Shown: positions 21,947 through 31,275 of the stretch, piece after piece
Layout: each line of letters opens with the position of its first letter
Position numbering within the stretch: position 1 is the first letter of the stretch
DNA from: Haloechinothrix aidingensis
GTDB lineage: Bacteria > Actinomycetota > Actinomycetes > Mycobacteriales > Pseudonocardiaceae
Direction: 5' to 3'
Assembly: GCF_013450155.1 (NCBI RefSeq)
Contig: NZ_JACCKD010000003.1
Coordinates: forward strand, 62,001-126,000
Length of the DNA: 64,000 nucleotides
Notes under the pieces: model-generated
Databases searched by the model: none
Told to the model about the DNA's origin: nothing
Seen by the model: only the letters and a program-made list of their open reading frames with translations
Program-made: the position numbers and the translations under genes

Positions 21947-23587
21947 ATGGTGCATTCCGGCAGGGCAGGCCTGGGTTCGGTCAGGCCGAGCAGGGAGGAG
22001 TTCCGCGCGCTGGCGCGCGAGCGCAGGGTCATCCCCGTGGTGCGCACGGTGCTTGCCGACGCCGAGACGCCGATCGGGCTCTACCGCAAGCTCGCGGCCG
22101 ACCGGCCGGGAACGTTCCTGTTCGAGTCCGCCGAGCACGGTGAGTCCTGGTCCCGGTGGTCGTTCGTGGGGGTGCGTAGCCCGGCGGCGTTGACGGTGCG
22201 CGACGGCGAGGCGACGTGGCTGGGTCACCCCCCTGTCGGCCTGCCGTCGGGCGGTGACCCGCTGAGCGCGTTGCGCGAGACGGTCGAGGAGCTGCACAGC
22301 GAACCGCTTCCGGACATGCCGCCGCTGACCGGGGGCATGGTGGGCTACATCGGCTACGACGCCGTGCGGTGGCTGGAACGGTTGCCCGAGCACGCTCGCG
22401 ACGACCTGCACATCCCCGAACTGATCATGCTGCTGGCCACCGATCTGGCCGCGTACGACCATCACGAGGGCACGGTGACCCTGATCGCGAACGCGGTGAA
22501 CTGGGATGCCTCGCCCGAGCGGGTGGACGCGGCCTACGACGACTCGGTCGCACGGCTCGACGAGATGAGCGCGGCGCTGGCCCAGCCGACACCGCCCACC
22601 GCGGCCACCTTCGACCGGCCCGCGCCGCAGTTCCGCCGCCGCCGCACGCCCGAGGACTACCACGACGCCATCCGCAGGGCGGTGGAGGCCGTGCACGCGG
22701 GGGAGGCCTTCCAGATCGTGCCGTCCCAGCGCTTCGAGATGGCCACCGGGGCAGACGCGCTGGACGTGTACCGGGTGCTGCGCACGTCCAACCCCAGCCC
22801 GTACATGTACCTGCTCCGGCTGGACGGTTTCGACACCAACGGCGACCAGATCGCCTTCGACATCGTCGGTTCGAGCCCGGAGTCGCTGGTGACGGTCCGG
22901 GACGGGCGCGCTACGACGCATCCGATCGCGGGTACCCGCTGGCGGGCCGAGGACCCGGACGAGGACACGATGCTGGCCAAGGACCTGCTCGCCGACGACA
23001 AGGAGCGCGCGGAGCACCTCATGCTCGTCGACCTCGGCCGCAACGATCTCGGCCGGGTGTGCAAGCCGGGCACGGTGCACGTGGTCGACTCCTTCTCCAT
23101 CGAGCGCTACAGCCACGTGATGCACATCGTCTCCACCGTCACCGGGGAGTTGGATACCGGTGCGACCGCCGCCGACGCTGTCGCCGCGTGCTTCCCGGCA
23201 GGCACGCTGACCGGAGCCCCGAAGGTGCGGGCCATGGAGCTGATCGATGAGCTGGAGCCGACGCGCAGGGGCCTGTACGGCGGCGTGGTCGGTTACCTGG
23301 ACTTCGCCGGTGACGCGGACACCGCGATCGCGATCCGCACCGCGCTGATGCGCGACGGGGTCGCGTACGTGCAGGCAGGGGGAGGGGTCGTCGCCGACTC
23401 CAGCCCGGAGTACGAGGACAACGAGTCGCTGAACAAGGCCCGCACCGTGCTGGCGGCGGTGGCCGCCGCGGAGACGATGTCGCCGCCCCGGCCGTACGGG
23501 CAGGGCGGGGAGGGCGAGCCCGCCGAGCCCGCCGGGCCCGCCGGGCCTGCCGTGGCCGATACGGCGGGGGGAGGCGGCGGTGCCTGA
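21947..23587 (+). CDS. trpE: anthranilate synthase component I
   Basis: Chorismate to anthranilate, first committed step of Trp synthesis. 546 residues with the N-terminal feedback-binding [17 protein letters not shown] and the catalytic chorismate-binding half ([67 protein letters not shown]). The C-terminal 25 residues are a Pro/Gly/Ala tail. The glutaminase TrpG is not encoded nearby. ATG 21947 is chosen over the upstream GTG 21923 because of the -10 box position. Confidence 0.96.
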   Translation: MVHSGRAGLGSVRPSREEFRALARERRVIPVVRTVLADAETPIGLYRKLAADRPGTFLFESAEHGESWSRWSFVGVRSPAALTVRDGEATWLGHPPVGLPSGGDPLSALRETVEELHSEPLPDMPPLTGGMVGYIGYDAVRWLERLPEHARDDLHIPELIMLLATDLAAYDHHEGTVTLIANAVNWDASPERVDAAYDDSVARLDEMSAALAQPTPPTAATFDRPAPQFRRRRTPEDYHDAIRRAVEAVHAGEAFQIVPSQRFEMATGADALDVYRVLRTSNPSPYMYLLRLDGFDTNGDQIAFDIVGSSPESLVTVRDGRATTHPIAGTRWRAEDPDEDTMLAKDLLADDKERAEHLMLVDLGRNDLGRVCKPGTVHVVDSFSIERYSHVMHIVSTVTGELDTGATAADAVAACFPAGTLTGAPKVRAMELIDELEPTRRGLYGGVVGYLDFAGDADTAIAIRTALMRDGVAYVQAGGGVVADSSPEYEDNESLNKARTVLAAVAAAETMSPPRPYGQGGEGEPAEPAGPAGPAVADTAGGGGGA

Positions 23588-24131
23588 GGCAGGCAACGAC
23601 TCCCGGCGGCGTCCGGCACGGTCGGCGCGCACGCTCTGGCTGGTCGTGCTGGGGCTCGTACTCGGGTCGGGCGCGATCTGGCTGTCCACGCGGCAGCGGT
23701 GGGGCGAGGAGCGAGCGGGCCACGGGCCCGCGGCGATGGTCGAGCAGGCCGAGACGGGGGCCGACGCGGTTCCGGCGCTGTTGCCGCTGGCGGTCCTCGC
23801 GCTCGCCGGTATCGCGGGTGTGCTCGCGACGTCCGGCTGGGCGCGCCGGGTGCTCAGCGGCGTGCTGGTGCTGGCGGGGCTGGCCACCTGCGCGCTCGGT
23901 GTGGCAGGGGTACTGGAGCTATCCACCGTGTTGCCCGGGCACGGCCTGGCACTGGCGGGTGGTCTGCTGGTCACGACGGCAGGCCTCGCCGGTGCCGTCG
24001 CCGCCGACCGGATGCCTGCCATGGGGGCGCGGTACTCCCGTGCGCCCGAGCGGAGCGCCGCTTCCGACCCCGACGCCGAGCTGTGGGATGCCCTCTCCGC
24101 AGGTGACGATCCGACCAGGGACACGCGATGA
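23580..24131 (+). CDS. Trp biosynthesis-associated membrane protein (TIGR02234 type)
   Basis: 183 residues with about four hydrophobic helices and a hydrophilic C-terminal tail ([17 protein letters not shown]). This family sits between trpE and trpC throughout actinobacteria (Rv1610 position). Its biochemical role is unknown; it may assist amino acid transport or enzyme localisation. GTG start overlaps trpE by 8 bp, so it is translated from the trpE message. Confidence 0.8.
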   Translation: MPEAGNDSRRRPARSARTLWLVVLGLVLGSGAIWLSTRQRWGEERAGHGPAAMVEQAETGADAVPALLPLAVLALAGIAGVLATSGWARRVLSGVLVLAGLATCALGVAGVLELSTVLPGHGLALAGGLLVTTAGLAGAVAADRMPAMGARYSRAPERSAASDPDAELWDALSAGDDPTRDTR

Positions 24132-24171
24132 CGCCGCCCGACCCCGCACTCCGCCGGTGTGGGCGCGCGGG

Positions 24172-24178
24172 TTAGCAT
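24172..24178 (+). promoter_or_regulatory. -10 box of the trpC leader transcript
   Basis: TTAGCAT lies about 25 nt before the putative leader-peptide start and would give a 5' leader near 115 nt long upstream of trpC. No convincing -35 is seen. Confidence 0.35.
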
Positions 24179-24203
24179 CTTGAGGGCGGGAAGGACAGTT
24201 TTT

Positions 24204-24236
24204 GTGAGCTATCAGCAGTGGTGCAAGCGGCAGTGA
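24204..24236 (+). CDS. trpL: putative trp leader peptide, 10 residues
   Basis: GTG-AGC-TAT-CAG-CAG-TGG-TGC-AAG-CGG-CAG-TGA encodes MSYQQWCKRQ. GGAAGGA ends about 9 nt upstream. It contains one Trp codon and is followed by a hairpin with a T-run before trpC, the layout of a ribosome-mediated attenuator. A 7-bp inverted repeat (24210-24216 with 24238-24244) brackets it. With only one Trp codon, sensing would be weak, so this is a candidate. Confidence 0.45.
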   Translation: MSYQQWCKRQ

Positions 24237-24254
24237 CGCTGATACGAAGGTCGC

Positions 24255-24286
24255 GTTGCCAGCACGGCCGGGCCGTGTGCAACTTT
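24255..24286 (+). terminator. candidate attenuator hairpin before trpC
   Basis: Stem GTTGC (24255-24259) with GCAAC (24279-24283), plus inner CACGG/CCGTG pairing, followed directly by TTT and then trpC 17 nt later. It could end transcription when leader translation is unhindered. Confidence 0.45.
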
Positions 24287-24302
24287 CCGTGGATGAGGTG
24301 CC

Positions 24303-25112
24303 GTGAGCGTTCTCGATGACATCGTCGCCGGCGTGCGGCAGGACCTCGCCGAGCGAGAGGCCGCGCTGCCGTTCGACGAGCTCAAGCAGAAGGCGGCCAA
24401 CGTTGCCGAGCCCCGCGACGCGATGGTCGCACTGCGCGAGCCAGGTATCGGCGTCATCGCCGAGGTCAAGCGCAACAGCCCGTCGAAGGGCGAGCTCGCC
24501 GCGATCACCGATCCCGCCGCGCTCGCCGCGGACTACGCGGACGCGGGCGCGCGCGTGATCAGCGTTCTCACCGAGCAGCGCCGGTTCGGTGGGTCGCTGT
24601 CGGACCTGGCGGCCGTGCGCGACGCGGTGGACGTTCCGCTGCTGCGCAAGGACTTCATCGTCAGCCCGTACCAGGTGCACGAGGCGCGCCTGCACGGTGC
24701 GGACATGGTGCTGCTGATCGTGGCCGCGCTGGAGCAGAACGCGCTGGCGGCACTGCTCGACCGGGTGGAGTCGCTCGGCATGACCGCGCTCGTCGAGGTG
24801 CACAACGCCGAGGAGGCCGACCGCGCGCTGGAGGCGGGTGCCAAGGTGATCGGCATCAACGCGCGCAACCTGCACACGCTCGATGTGGACCGGGACGCGT
24901 TCAGCAGGTTGGCTCCCGGCCTGCCCGCCGAGGTCCTCAAGATCGCCGAGTCCGGTGTGCGCGGCCCGCGCGACCTGATGACCTACGCCGGGCACGGCGC
25001 GGATGCCGTGCTCGTGGGGGAAGGGCTGGTCACCGCCGAGGATCCGAAGGGTGCACTCGTGCAACTGGTGACGGCGGGATCCCATCCGGCATGCCCGAGG
25101 CCCAGCCGGTGA
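24303..25112 (+). CDS. trpC: indole-3-glycerol phosphate synthase
   Basis: 269-residue barrel catalysing ring closure of CdRP to indoleglycerol phosphate. Motifs [42 protein letters not shown] and [10 protein letters not shown]-like [11 protein letters not shown] are intact. It is separated from the membrane-protein gene by a 171-bp leader region with its own promoter and attenuator-like structure. Its 3' end overlaps the trpB start by 22 bp. The trpF function is presumably supplied by priA. Confidence 0.97.
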   Translation: MSVLDDIVAGVRQDLAEREAALPFDELKQKAANVAEPRDAMVALREPGIGVIAEVKRNSPSKGELAAITDPAALAADYADAGARVISVLTEQRRFGGSLSDLAAVRDAVDVPLLRKDFIVSPYQVHEARLHGADMVLLIVAALEQNALAALLDRVESLGMTALVEVHNAEEADRALEAGAKVIGINARNLHTLDVDRDAFSRLAPGLPAEVLKIAESGVRGPRDLMTYAGHGADAVLVGEGLVTAEDPKGALVQLVTAGSHPACPRPSR

Positions 25113-26386
25113 CCGAGCGGGACGGCGGCACCGGGCGGGCGAGCGCACCCGCGGGCGGCGGAACCGGTCAGCAGCACGACCCGACGGACCGGGGGCATTT
25201 CGGCCCGTACGGGGGGCGGTTCCTGCCCGAGGCTCTGATCGGCGCACTCGACGAGCTGGCCGCGGAGTACGACAAGGCGCGCCATGATCCGGAGTTCGGT
25301 GCGCAGTTCGACGACCTGCTGACCAACTACGCGGGCCGCCCCTCGCTGCTGACCGAGGCACCGAGGTTCGCCGAACACGCGGGCGGGGCGCGGATCTTCC
25401 TCAAGCGCGAGGACCTCAACCACACCGGCTCCCACAAGATCAATAACGTGCTCGGCCAGGCGCTGCTGACCAAGCGGATGGGCAAGACACGGGTGATCGC
25501 CGAGACCGGGGCCGGTCAGCACGGTGTCGCGACGGCGACCGCCTGCGCGTTGCTGGATCTCGACTGCGTGATCTACATGGGGGAGGTGGACACCGAGCGG
25601 CAGGCGCTCAACGTGGCGCGGATGCAGCTGCTCGGTGCCGGGGTCGTACCGGTGAACACGGGGTCGCGCACCCTCAAGGACGCGATCAACGAGGCGTTGC
25701 GCGACTGGGTCACCAACGTGGACACCACGCACTACCTGCTCGGCACGGTGGCCGGGGGGCACCCGTTCCCTGTCATGGTGCGCAACTTCCACGCCGTGAT
25801 CGGCGAGGAGGCGCGGCGGCAGATCCTGGACGCGACCGGTCGGTTGCCGGACGCCGTGGCCGCGTGCGTGGGAGGTGGCTCCAACGCGATCGGGATCTTC
25901 CAGGGGTTCCGGGACGACCCCGACGTACGGCTGGTCGGTGTCGAGGCGGGTGGTCACGGCATCGACTCCGGTGAGCACGGCGCCACGCTGACGAGCGGTT
26001 CACCCGGGATGTTGCACGGCGCGCTGTCCTACTTGCTGCAGGACGACGACGGGCAGACGATCGAGGCTTACTCGATCTCGGCCGGCCTCGACTACCCGGG
26101 GGTCGGCCCCGAGCACGCCTGGCTCAAGGACACCGGCCGAGCCGAGTACCGCTACGCCACCGACGCCGAGGCCATGGACGCGTTCCAGCTGCTGTCGCGT
26201 ACCGAGGGCATCATCCCGGCCATCGAGTCGGCGCACGCCCTCGCCGGGGCGCTGCGACTCGGTCAGGAGCTCGGTGCGGGATCGCTGATCGTGGTCAACC
26301 TCTCCGGCCGGGGCGACAAGGATATGGACACCGCGGCCAAGTACTTCGGTTACGTGGATGACCACGACACGGGAGGGCGATCGTGA
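25091..26386 (+). CDS. trpB: tryptophan synthase beta chain
   Basis: 431 residues. PLP lysine in [17 protein letters not shown]; phosphate loop [12 protein letters not shown]; monovalent cation region and [13 protein letters not shown] (the canonical TrpB1 motif). The N-terminal 30 residues are a Gly/Ala-rich extension, so a slightly later start (GTG 25109) is possible. It condenses indole with serine and forms a complex with TrpA, whose gene overlaps it by 4 bp. Confidence 0.97.
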   Translation: MPEAQPVTERDGGTGRASAPAGGGTGQQHDPTDRGHFGPYGGRFLPEALIGALDELAAEYDKARHDPEFGAQFDDLLTNYAGRPSLLTEAPRFAEHAGGARIFLKREDLNHTGSHKINNVLGQALLTKRMGKTRVIAETGAGQHGVATATACALLDLDCVIYMGEVDTERQALNVARMQLLGAGVVPVNTGSRTLKDAINEALRDWVTNVDTTHYLLGTVAGGHPFPVMVRNFHAVIGEEARRQILDATGRLPDAVAACVGGGSNAIGIFQGFRDDPDVRLVGVEAGGHGIDSGEHGATLTSGSPGMLHGALSYLLQDDDGQTIEAYSISAGLDYPGVGPEHAWLKDTGRAEYRYATDAEAMDAFQLLSRTEGIIPAIESAHALAGALRLGQELGAGSLIVVNLSGRGDKDMDTAAKYFGYVDDHDTGGRS

Positions 26387-27195
26387 GCGGCCTCGATGCG
26401 GTGTTCGCCGCGGCGCGATCCGAGCACAGGGGAAGCCTGATCGGCTACCTGCCAGCGGGTTACCCGACGCTGGAGGGCTCGATGGAGCTGCTCGGCGCGA
26501 TGATCGACGGCGGCGTGGACCTCGTCGAGGTCGGTGTGCCCTACTCGGACCCGGTGATGGACGGCCCGACCATCCAGGCGGCCGCCGGCACCGCGCTGCG
26601 TAACGGGTTCCGGCTTCGTGACGTGTTCACGGTCGTGGAGTCCGTCGCCGCGCGCGGCGGGCACGCGGTGGTCATGACCTACTGGAACCCGGTACACCGC
26701 TACGGTGTCGACGCGTTCGCGAGGGACCTTGCTGCCGCGGGTGGCCACGGGCTGATCACTCCGGACCTGATACCGGATGAGGCCGAGGAGTGGCTCACCG
26801 CCTCGGCCGCGCACGATCTCAGCCGGACGTTCCTGATCGCGCCGTCCTCCTCGCAGGCGCGGATCGAGCGCGCGGCCAGGGCCAGCTCCGGATTCCTCTA
26901 CGCCACGGCCGTGATGGGCGTGACCGGGGCGCGGGACCAGGTCGGGGCCGGTGCTGCCGAGCTGGTCGGCAGGGCGCGCGAGGTAACCGGCCTGCCGATC
27001 GGTGTGGGGCTGGGCGTCCGGTCGGCCGAGCAGGCCGCCGAGGTCGCGTCGTTCGCCGACGCCGTCATCGTCGGTTCCGCCTTCGTGAGCCAGGCAGGCA
27101 GCGGGACGCGCGCGGTGCGGGACCTGGCCGCCGACCTGGCAGGCGGGGTACGTGCCCCCTCGGCGGGGGAGGCCCGGCCGTCCGGGTTACGGTGA
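26383..27195 (+). CDS. trpA: tryptophan synthase alpha chain
   Basis: 270-residue barrel that cleaves indoleglycerol phosphate. Catalytic Glu and Asp are in [18 protein letters not shown]; phosphate loop GLGVRSAEQ and VGSAFV. GTG start overlaps the trpB stop. The lgt gene starts 4 nt after its stop, so the two are probably co-transcribed. Confidence 0.97.
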   Translation: MSGLDAVFAAARSEHRGSLIGYLPAGYPTLEGSMELLGAMIDGGVDLVEVGVPYSDPVMDGPTIQAAAGTALRNGFRLRDVFTVVESVAARGGHAVVMTYWNPVHRYGVDAFARDLAAAGGHGLITPDLIPDEAEEWLTASAAHDLSRTFLIAPSSSQARIERAARASSGFLYATAVMGVTGARDQVGAGAAELVGRAREVTGLPIGVGLGVRSAEQAAEVASFADAVIVGSAFVSQAGSGTRAVRDLAADLAGGVRAPSAGEARPSGLR

Positions 27196-27199
27196 CGCC

Positions 27200-28279
27200 G
27201 TGACGTACGCTGCGCAGCTGTTCCATACGAACATCCCCAGCCCTGTTCGCGGGGTATGGGAGATCGGTCCGGTCCCCATCCGCGCGTACGCGCTGTGCAT
27301 CATCGCCGGGATCATCATCGCCATCCTGTGGGGCGAGCGGCGGTGGGCCGCGCGCGGTGGCGAGCGTGGGCTGATCACCGACATCGCGGTGTTCGCTGTG
27401 CCGTTCGGGTTGGTCGGTGGCCGCCTGTACCACGTGATGACCGACTGGCAGCGGTACTTCGGCGCGGGGAACGACCCGCTCGACGTGGTGCGCATCTGGG
27501 ACGGTGGGCTCGGCATCTGGGGCGCGATCGCGCTCGGCGCGGTCGGCGCGTGGATCGCCTGCCGCCGCCGCGGGATCCCGCTGCCGGCCGTCGCGGATGC
27601 CGTCGCTCCCGGCATCGTCGTCGCGCAGGGTATCGGCAGGCTCGGTAACTACTTCAACCAGGAGCTCTACGGCAAGGAGACCTCGCTGCCGTGGGGGCTG
27701 GAGATCTACCAGCGTGTCGACCCGGACAACCCGTCGCGACCGGCCGGTGTGGACGGTGTAGCCGTGGACACCACGCCGCTGGCCGTCGTCCACCCGACGT
27801 TCCTGTACGAGCTGTTGTGGTGCCTGGGTGTCGCGGTGCTCGTGGTCTGGGCGGACCGGCGGTTCCGCCTCGGGCACGGCCGGGCGTTCGCGCTCTACGT
27901 CGCCGGCTACACGGCGGGCCGGTTCTGGATCGAGCTGCTGCGCGTGGACGAGGCGTGGCGGCCGGTGCTGGATGTGCGGATCAACGTGTGGACCGCGACG
28001 GCGGTCTTCCTCGGCGCGGTGCTCTACATGATCGTGGCCCGCGGTCGTGGCCCGCGGGAGGACCCGGCGCTTCTCGCGCCCGCCGGAGCCCCGGCAGAAG
28101 CCCCGGCACAAGCCGCACAGGACTCGGCGGACGCGGAAGCAGGCACGACGGGCGCTGACCCCGCGGGTGGGACCGCTGCCGGCGAGGGGCAGGACGGTTC
28201 CCCGCCCGCGGACGAGCCTGCCGGGGAGCCGGAGGCTGCGTCAGGTACGGACGAGCCCGCGCCCGGGGATCAGCGGTAG
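27200..28279 (+). CDS. lgt: prolipoprotein diacylglyceryl transferase
   Basis: Membrane enzyme that adds diacylglycerol to the lipobox cysteine of prolipoproteins. 359 residues with seven hydrophobic helices. Family motifs VGGRLYHVMTDW, GRLGNYFNQELYG (Lgt signature) and HPTFLYELLW are present. The C-terminal 85 residues after the last helix are an Ala/Pro/Glu-rich disordered tail, as in many actinobacterial Lgt. GTG 27200 is chosen because the conserved TNIPSP start follows; 3' end overlaps the convergent dehydrogenase by 39 bp. Confidence 0.96.
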   Translation: MTYAAQLFHTNIPSPVRGVWEIGPVPIRAYALCIIAGIIIAILWGERRWAARGGERGLITDIAVFAVPFGLVGGRLYHVMTDWQRYFGAGNDPLDVVRIWDGGLGIWGAIALGAVGAWIACRRRGIPLPAVADAVAPGIVVAQGIGRLGNYFNQELYGKETSLPWGLEIYQRVDPDNPSRPAGVDGVAVDTTPLAVVHPTFLYELLWCLGVAVLVVWADRRFRLGHGRAFALYVAGYTAGRFWIELLRVDEAWRPVLDVRINVWTATAVFLGAVLYMIVARGRGPREDPALLAPAGAPAEAPAQAAQDSADAEAGTTGADPAGGTAAGEGQDGSPPADEPAGEPEAASGTDEPAPGDQR

Positions 28280-29311
28280 GTCCAGCGCGCTGAGCAGGCC
28301 GGGTTGCGCCCCCACCACCGCGGGGATGGCGTTGACCAGGCGCATGGCGGTGGCCTTCAGGCCTGCCGTGTTGTGGTCGCCGTCCGAGCCGAGCAGCTGG
28401 AGGTCGAGCGTGTAGTTCGGTTCACCGGTGACCTCCACGCGGTAGCAGCCTGCGCCTGCCGGTTGCGGCCAGTCCGGACCGAGGTCGGAGCGCAGCCGCG
28501 TGACGTGCTCGAGTACGCAGACGGGTGCGCCGCCACTCCAGCCGCGCACCTCGAAACGTAGCGCGGCAGCGGTGCCCTGCTCGATGGTTCCCGAGTCGAC
28601 GGTGAACGTCTCCGGCGCCGGTAGGCGCTCGTAGGTCTCGTCGACGCTGTCGAGCCGGACGTCGAGCCCGGCCGCGAGCTGGCGCACCACGCTGCCCCAT
28701 GCCATCGACAGCACACCCGGTTGCAGCAGCATGGGTGTGTCGTCGAGCGGCTTGCCGAAGCCCATGATGTCGAACAGCACCGTGCCGTTGTCGTAGGTGC
28801 TGTAGTCGAGGATCTCCGCGCACCGGACCTGCTCGATCCGCTCGCTCACGCCCGTCAGGGCAAGGGGCAGCCAGTCGTTGGCGAAGCCGGGGTCGACGCC
28901 GTTGACCCACAACGACGCGCCGCCCTCGGCCGCGGCCTCGCGGATCGGGCGGGACATCTCGTCGGGGACGACACCGTCCGGGTACTGCAGGAACACCGGG
29001 CAGCTGGAGACCACGTTGATGCCGGCGCGCAGGAACCCGGTGAGATCCTCGATGGCCTCGGAGATGCGGTCGTCGGCCATGGCGGTGTAGACGACGCAGT
29101 CGGGCGCGGTGCCGAGCACGGTCCCGGCGTCCGTGCTGGCTGACACCCCGAGCGAGTGGGGCAGACCCGCAAGGTCACCGGCGTCCTTGCCGTCCTTGGC
29201 GGGGTCGGAGACCCACACGCCGACGAGCTCGAGCTCGGGATGAGCGTCGATTCCCGCGATGGTGTTCCGTCCGACGTTTCCCGTGCTCCACTGCACGACG
29301 CGATAGCTCAT
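28241..29311 (-). CDS. DapB-like NAD(P)H-dependent dehydrogenase
   Basis: 356 residues. N-terminal Rossmann segment VVQWSTGNVGRNTIAG and overall layout match the dihydrodipicolinate-reductase-like group annotated in actinobacteria as NAD(P)H-dependent amine dehydrogenase family. True lysine-pathway DapB is shorter (about 250), so this is not lysine biosynthesis. The substrate is unknown. GGAGG precedes the ATG. It follows the SDR gene by 39 bp in one operon, under a KstR-like palindrome, suggesting steroid or lipid catabolism. Confidence 0.75.
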   Translation of the reverse strand: MSYRVVQWSTGNVGRNTIAGIDAHPELELVGVWVSDPAKDGKDAGDLAGLPHSLGVSASTDAGTVLGTAPDCVVYTAMADDRISEAIEDLTGFLRAGINVVSSCPVFLQYPDGVVPDEMSRPIREAAAEGGASLWVNGVDPGFANDWLPLALTGVSERIEQVRCAEILDYSTYDNGTVLFDIMGFGKPLDDTPMLLQPGVLSMAWGSVVRQLAAGLDVRLDSVDETYERLPAPETFTVDSGTIEQGTAAALRFEVRGWSGGAPVCVLEHVTRLRSDLGPDWPQPAGAGCYRVEVTGEPNYTLDLQLLGSDGDHNTAGLKATAMRLVNAIPAVVGAQPGLLSALDLPLIPGRGLVRT

Positions 29312-29350
29312 GCTGCCTCCTTGGTGTCGTGGGACCCGTGGGTGTGCGGC

Positions 29351-30142
29351 TCAGAGATCGGGCAGCCCGAGATCGAGGTTGGGACGTTGCAACCCGCCGT
29401 CGACTTCGAGCACCTTGCCCGTGATGTAGCTGCCCGCGTCCGAGGCGAGGAACAGCGCGGAGGCGGCCACCTCCTCCGGGTCGCCGATCCGTTCCAGCGG
29501 GGTGTTGTTCTCCAGCTGCTGGCGGAGGTTGTCGTCCTGCGCCACGACGTCCAGCGCCGAGGTCGCTACCGAACCGACCGCGAGGCCGTTCACCCGGATG
29601 CGGGGCGCCAGATCGTAGGCGGCCATCCTGGTGAAGTGGGACAGGGCGGCTTTCGCGGTCCCGTAGGCGAGGAAGCCGCGCCCGCTGACGCGGCCCATGA
29701 CCGAGGAGATGTTCACGATCGCGCCGCCGCCGCCGGACTCGAGCATGGCCGGTACGGCGGCGCGGGTGAGCGCGTGCGCGGTGGAGACGTTGAACCGGAA
29801 CGCCTCCTCGAGGAACTCGGTGTCGGTCTCCAGCAGCGGTTTGGGGTAGGTGCCGCCGACGTTGTTGACCACGATGTCGAGCCTGCCGAACCGCTCGTGC
29901 GCGGCGTTCGCCAGCGCTCCGGCTGCCTCGGGGTCGGACAGGTCGGTGGGTACCACGTGTGCCTTGCGGCCTGCCTGCTCGACGCGCTCGGCCACGGCGG
30001 TGAGGTCGGACTCGGTGCGGGAGGCGATCAGGACGTCGGCGCCTGCCTCGGCGAGGGCGACCGCCGTCGCGGCGCCGATGCCCCTACCGGCACCCGTGAC
30101 GACGGCGGCACGGTCCTGGACACGGAAGCGATCGATCATCAT
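29351..30142 (-). CDS. SDR-family oxidoreductase
   Basis: 263 residues, classical short-chain dehydrogenase: TGAGRGIG cofactor loop, NNVGG, catalytic Ser in [11 protein letters not shown] and YGTAK (Tyr/Lys), and [20 protein letters not shown]. The substrate is not evident; neighbours and operator suggest a lipid or steroid hydroxyl. ATG 30142 (of two adjacent ATGs) is chosen because the -10 box TACAGT is 8 nt upstream; the six-residue longer reading would cover the promoter. Confidence 0.88.
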   Translation of the reverse strand: MMIDRFRVQDRAAVVTGAGRGIGAATAVALAEAGADVLIASRTESDLTAVAERVEQAGRKAHVVPTDLSDPEAAGALANAAHERFGRLDIVVNNVGGTYPKPLLETDTEFLEEAFRFNVSTAHALTRAAVPAMLESGGGGAIVNISSVMGRVSGRGFLAYGTAKAALSHFTRMAAYDLAPRIRVNGLAVGSVATSALDVVAQDDNLRQQLENNTPLERIGDPEEVAASALFLASDAGSYITGKVLEVDGGLQRPNLDLGLPDL

Positions 30143-30150
30143 ACCGACGG

Positions 30151-30156
30151 ACTGTA
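30151..30156 (-). promoter_or_regulatory. -10 box of SDR-dehydrogenase operon
   Basis: TACAGT on the minus strand, 8 nt before ATG 30142; overlapped by the KstR-like palindrome. Confidence 0.4.
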
Positions 30157-30166
30157 ACATGTTCTA
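30153..30166. promoter_or_regulatory. KstR-like palindromic operator
   Basis: TGTAACATGTTCTA fits the published KstR consensus TnnAACnnGTTnnA exactly and overlaps the -10 box of the SDR operon. Other TetR-family regulators use similar AACnnGTT cores, so the regulator is uncertain. Confidence 0.5.
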
Positions 30167-30391
30167 GTTCATGTGTCGCCGGAACGAGTGGCGGCCGGGT
30201 AATTCGCGCGCGTCCTGTCAGGGGTCGGCGGTAGTCTGGCTCGGGCAGTCGGGCGAGTACTCGCGTATGTCGTGCGCGATCCGGAACGTCGCCCGGCTGC
30301 GCACCGCCGCTGCGGCTGGTGGTCGGTACTGGAGGGGTTGTTGTGCACGTACGGGTGGGCGTGTGTCCGATGCTCGGGGGAGCGGTAGAGC

Positions 30392-31165
30392 ATGGGTAGA
30401 CAGCATCGGGCAGCGAGCGGGCACGAGCGGGCTGTCCCGGAGCGGAGCTGGGTGCTCAGCGGTTCGACCGGGCTGATCCTGCTGACGTCGGTGGTGATCT
30501 TCGCTTCGGTCCACGGCGCCGGGACGCTCCTGTACCTCGCGTTCCGGTTCCCCGCCGAGCTCGATCCCGTCGCCGAGGCCATCAGCTACTACGCATACGT
30601 CGACGGCGCTCGCGTACGGTTCACGGTCGCGTTGCTGGAGATGGCGCTCGCCGGCGCGGCCCTGACGCTGGCCCTGCTCAAAGCGGGCGCGCTGCGCCGC
30701 ACCGCGGCGCTCGTGCTGATGAACAGCTGGTGCGCGGGGGTGGTGCTGGTGGCGTTGTTCCCCACCGACGACGACCCGCGGATCCTGTCGGTGTCCGGAG
30801 TGATTCACCAGGTCGCCGGAGCGTCGCTGTTCGTGACGCTGCCCCTCGCGGTACTGCTGGCCCTGCGTGAGCCGTCCGGTGCGGTACGGGCGCGTGGCGT
30901 CGCGACCACACTGCGCCGGGCAGCGATCGCCACATTGGCACTCGCGCTTGCCTACCTGACAGCGCGGCTGCCGGACATCGCGCCGGGCTGGCCGCTCGTC
31001 TCGGCCATCGGTAACGTCGCCGTCGGCGGGCTGTTGCAGCGCGCGTTGTTCGCCGGTGAGCTGGTGTTGCTGCTCGTGCTCGCCGGATGGTTGTTCGCCG
31101 TGACCCGTTCCGGGGCGCCGCTGGACGGTGACGGTGCGGGCGATCCCGCAGGGCGGGACGGCTGA
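30392..31165 (+). CDS. DUF998 family membrane protein
   Basis: 257 residues with about six hydrophobic helices and a short basic N-terminus, matching the DUF998 family of actinobacterial membrane proteins. Conserved-looking loop [21 protein letters not shown]. No catalytic site is obvious and the function is unknown. GGGGGAG lies about 9 nt upstream of the ATG. The 249 bp before it hold no other gene. Confidence 0.75.
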   Translation: MGRQHRAASGHERAVPERSWVLSGSTGLILLTSVVIFASVHGAGTLLYLAFRFPAELDPVAEAISYYAYVDGARVRFTVALLEMALAGAALTLALLKAGALRRTAALVLMNSWCAGVVLVALFPTDDDPRILSVSGVIHQVAGASLFVTLPLAVLLALREPSGAVRARGVATTLRRAAIATLALALAYLTARLPDIAPGWPLVSAIGNVAVGGLLQRALFAGELVLLLVLAGWLFAVTRSGAPLDGDGAGDPAGRDG

Positions 31166-31275
31166 CACGACTCCCCGGTGGGTGCGGGTACATCGACCGG
31201 CGGCCTTGCGCGTTCGTGCTGGTCACCGCATGCTGTCGGTACATCGATGGCACCCTCGCCGAGGGAGGTCGGCAG

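Noticed and set aside
30169-30391. Small genes in the gap before the DUF998 gene
   Set aside because: Frames here lack ribosome binding sites and coding-like composition.
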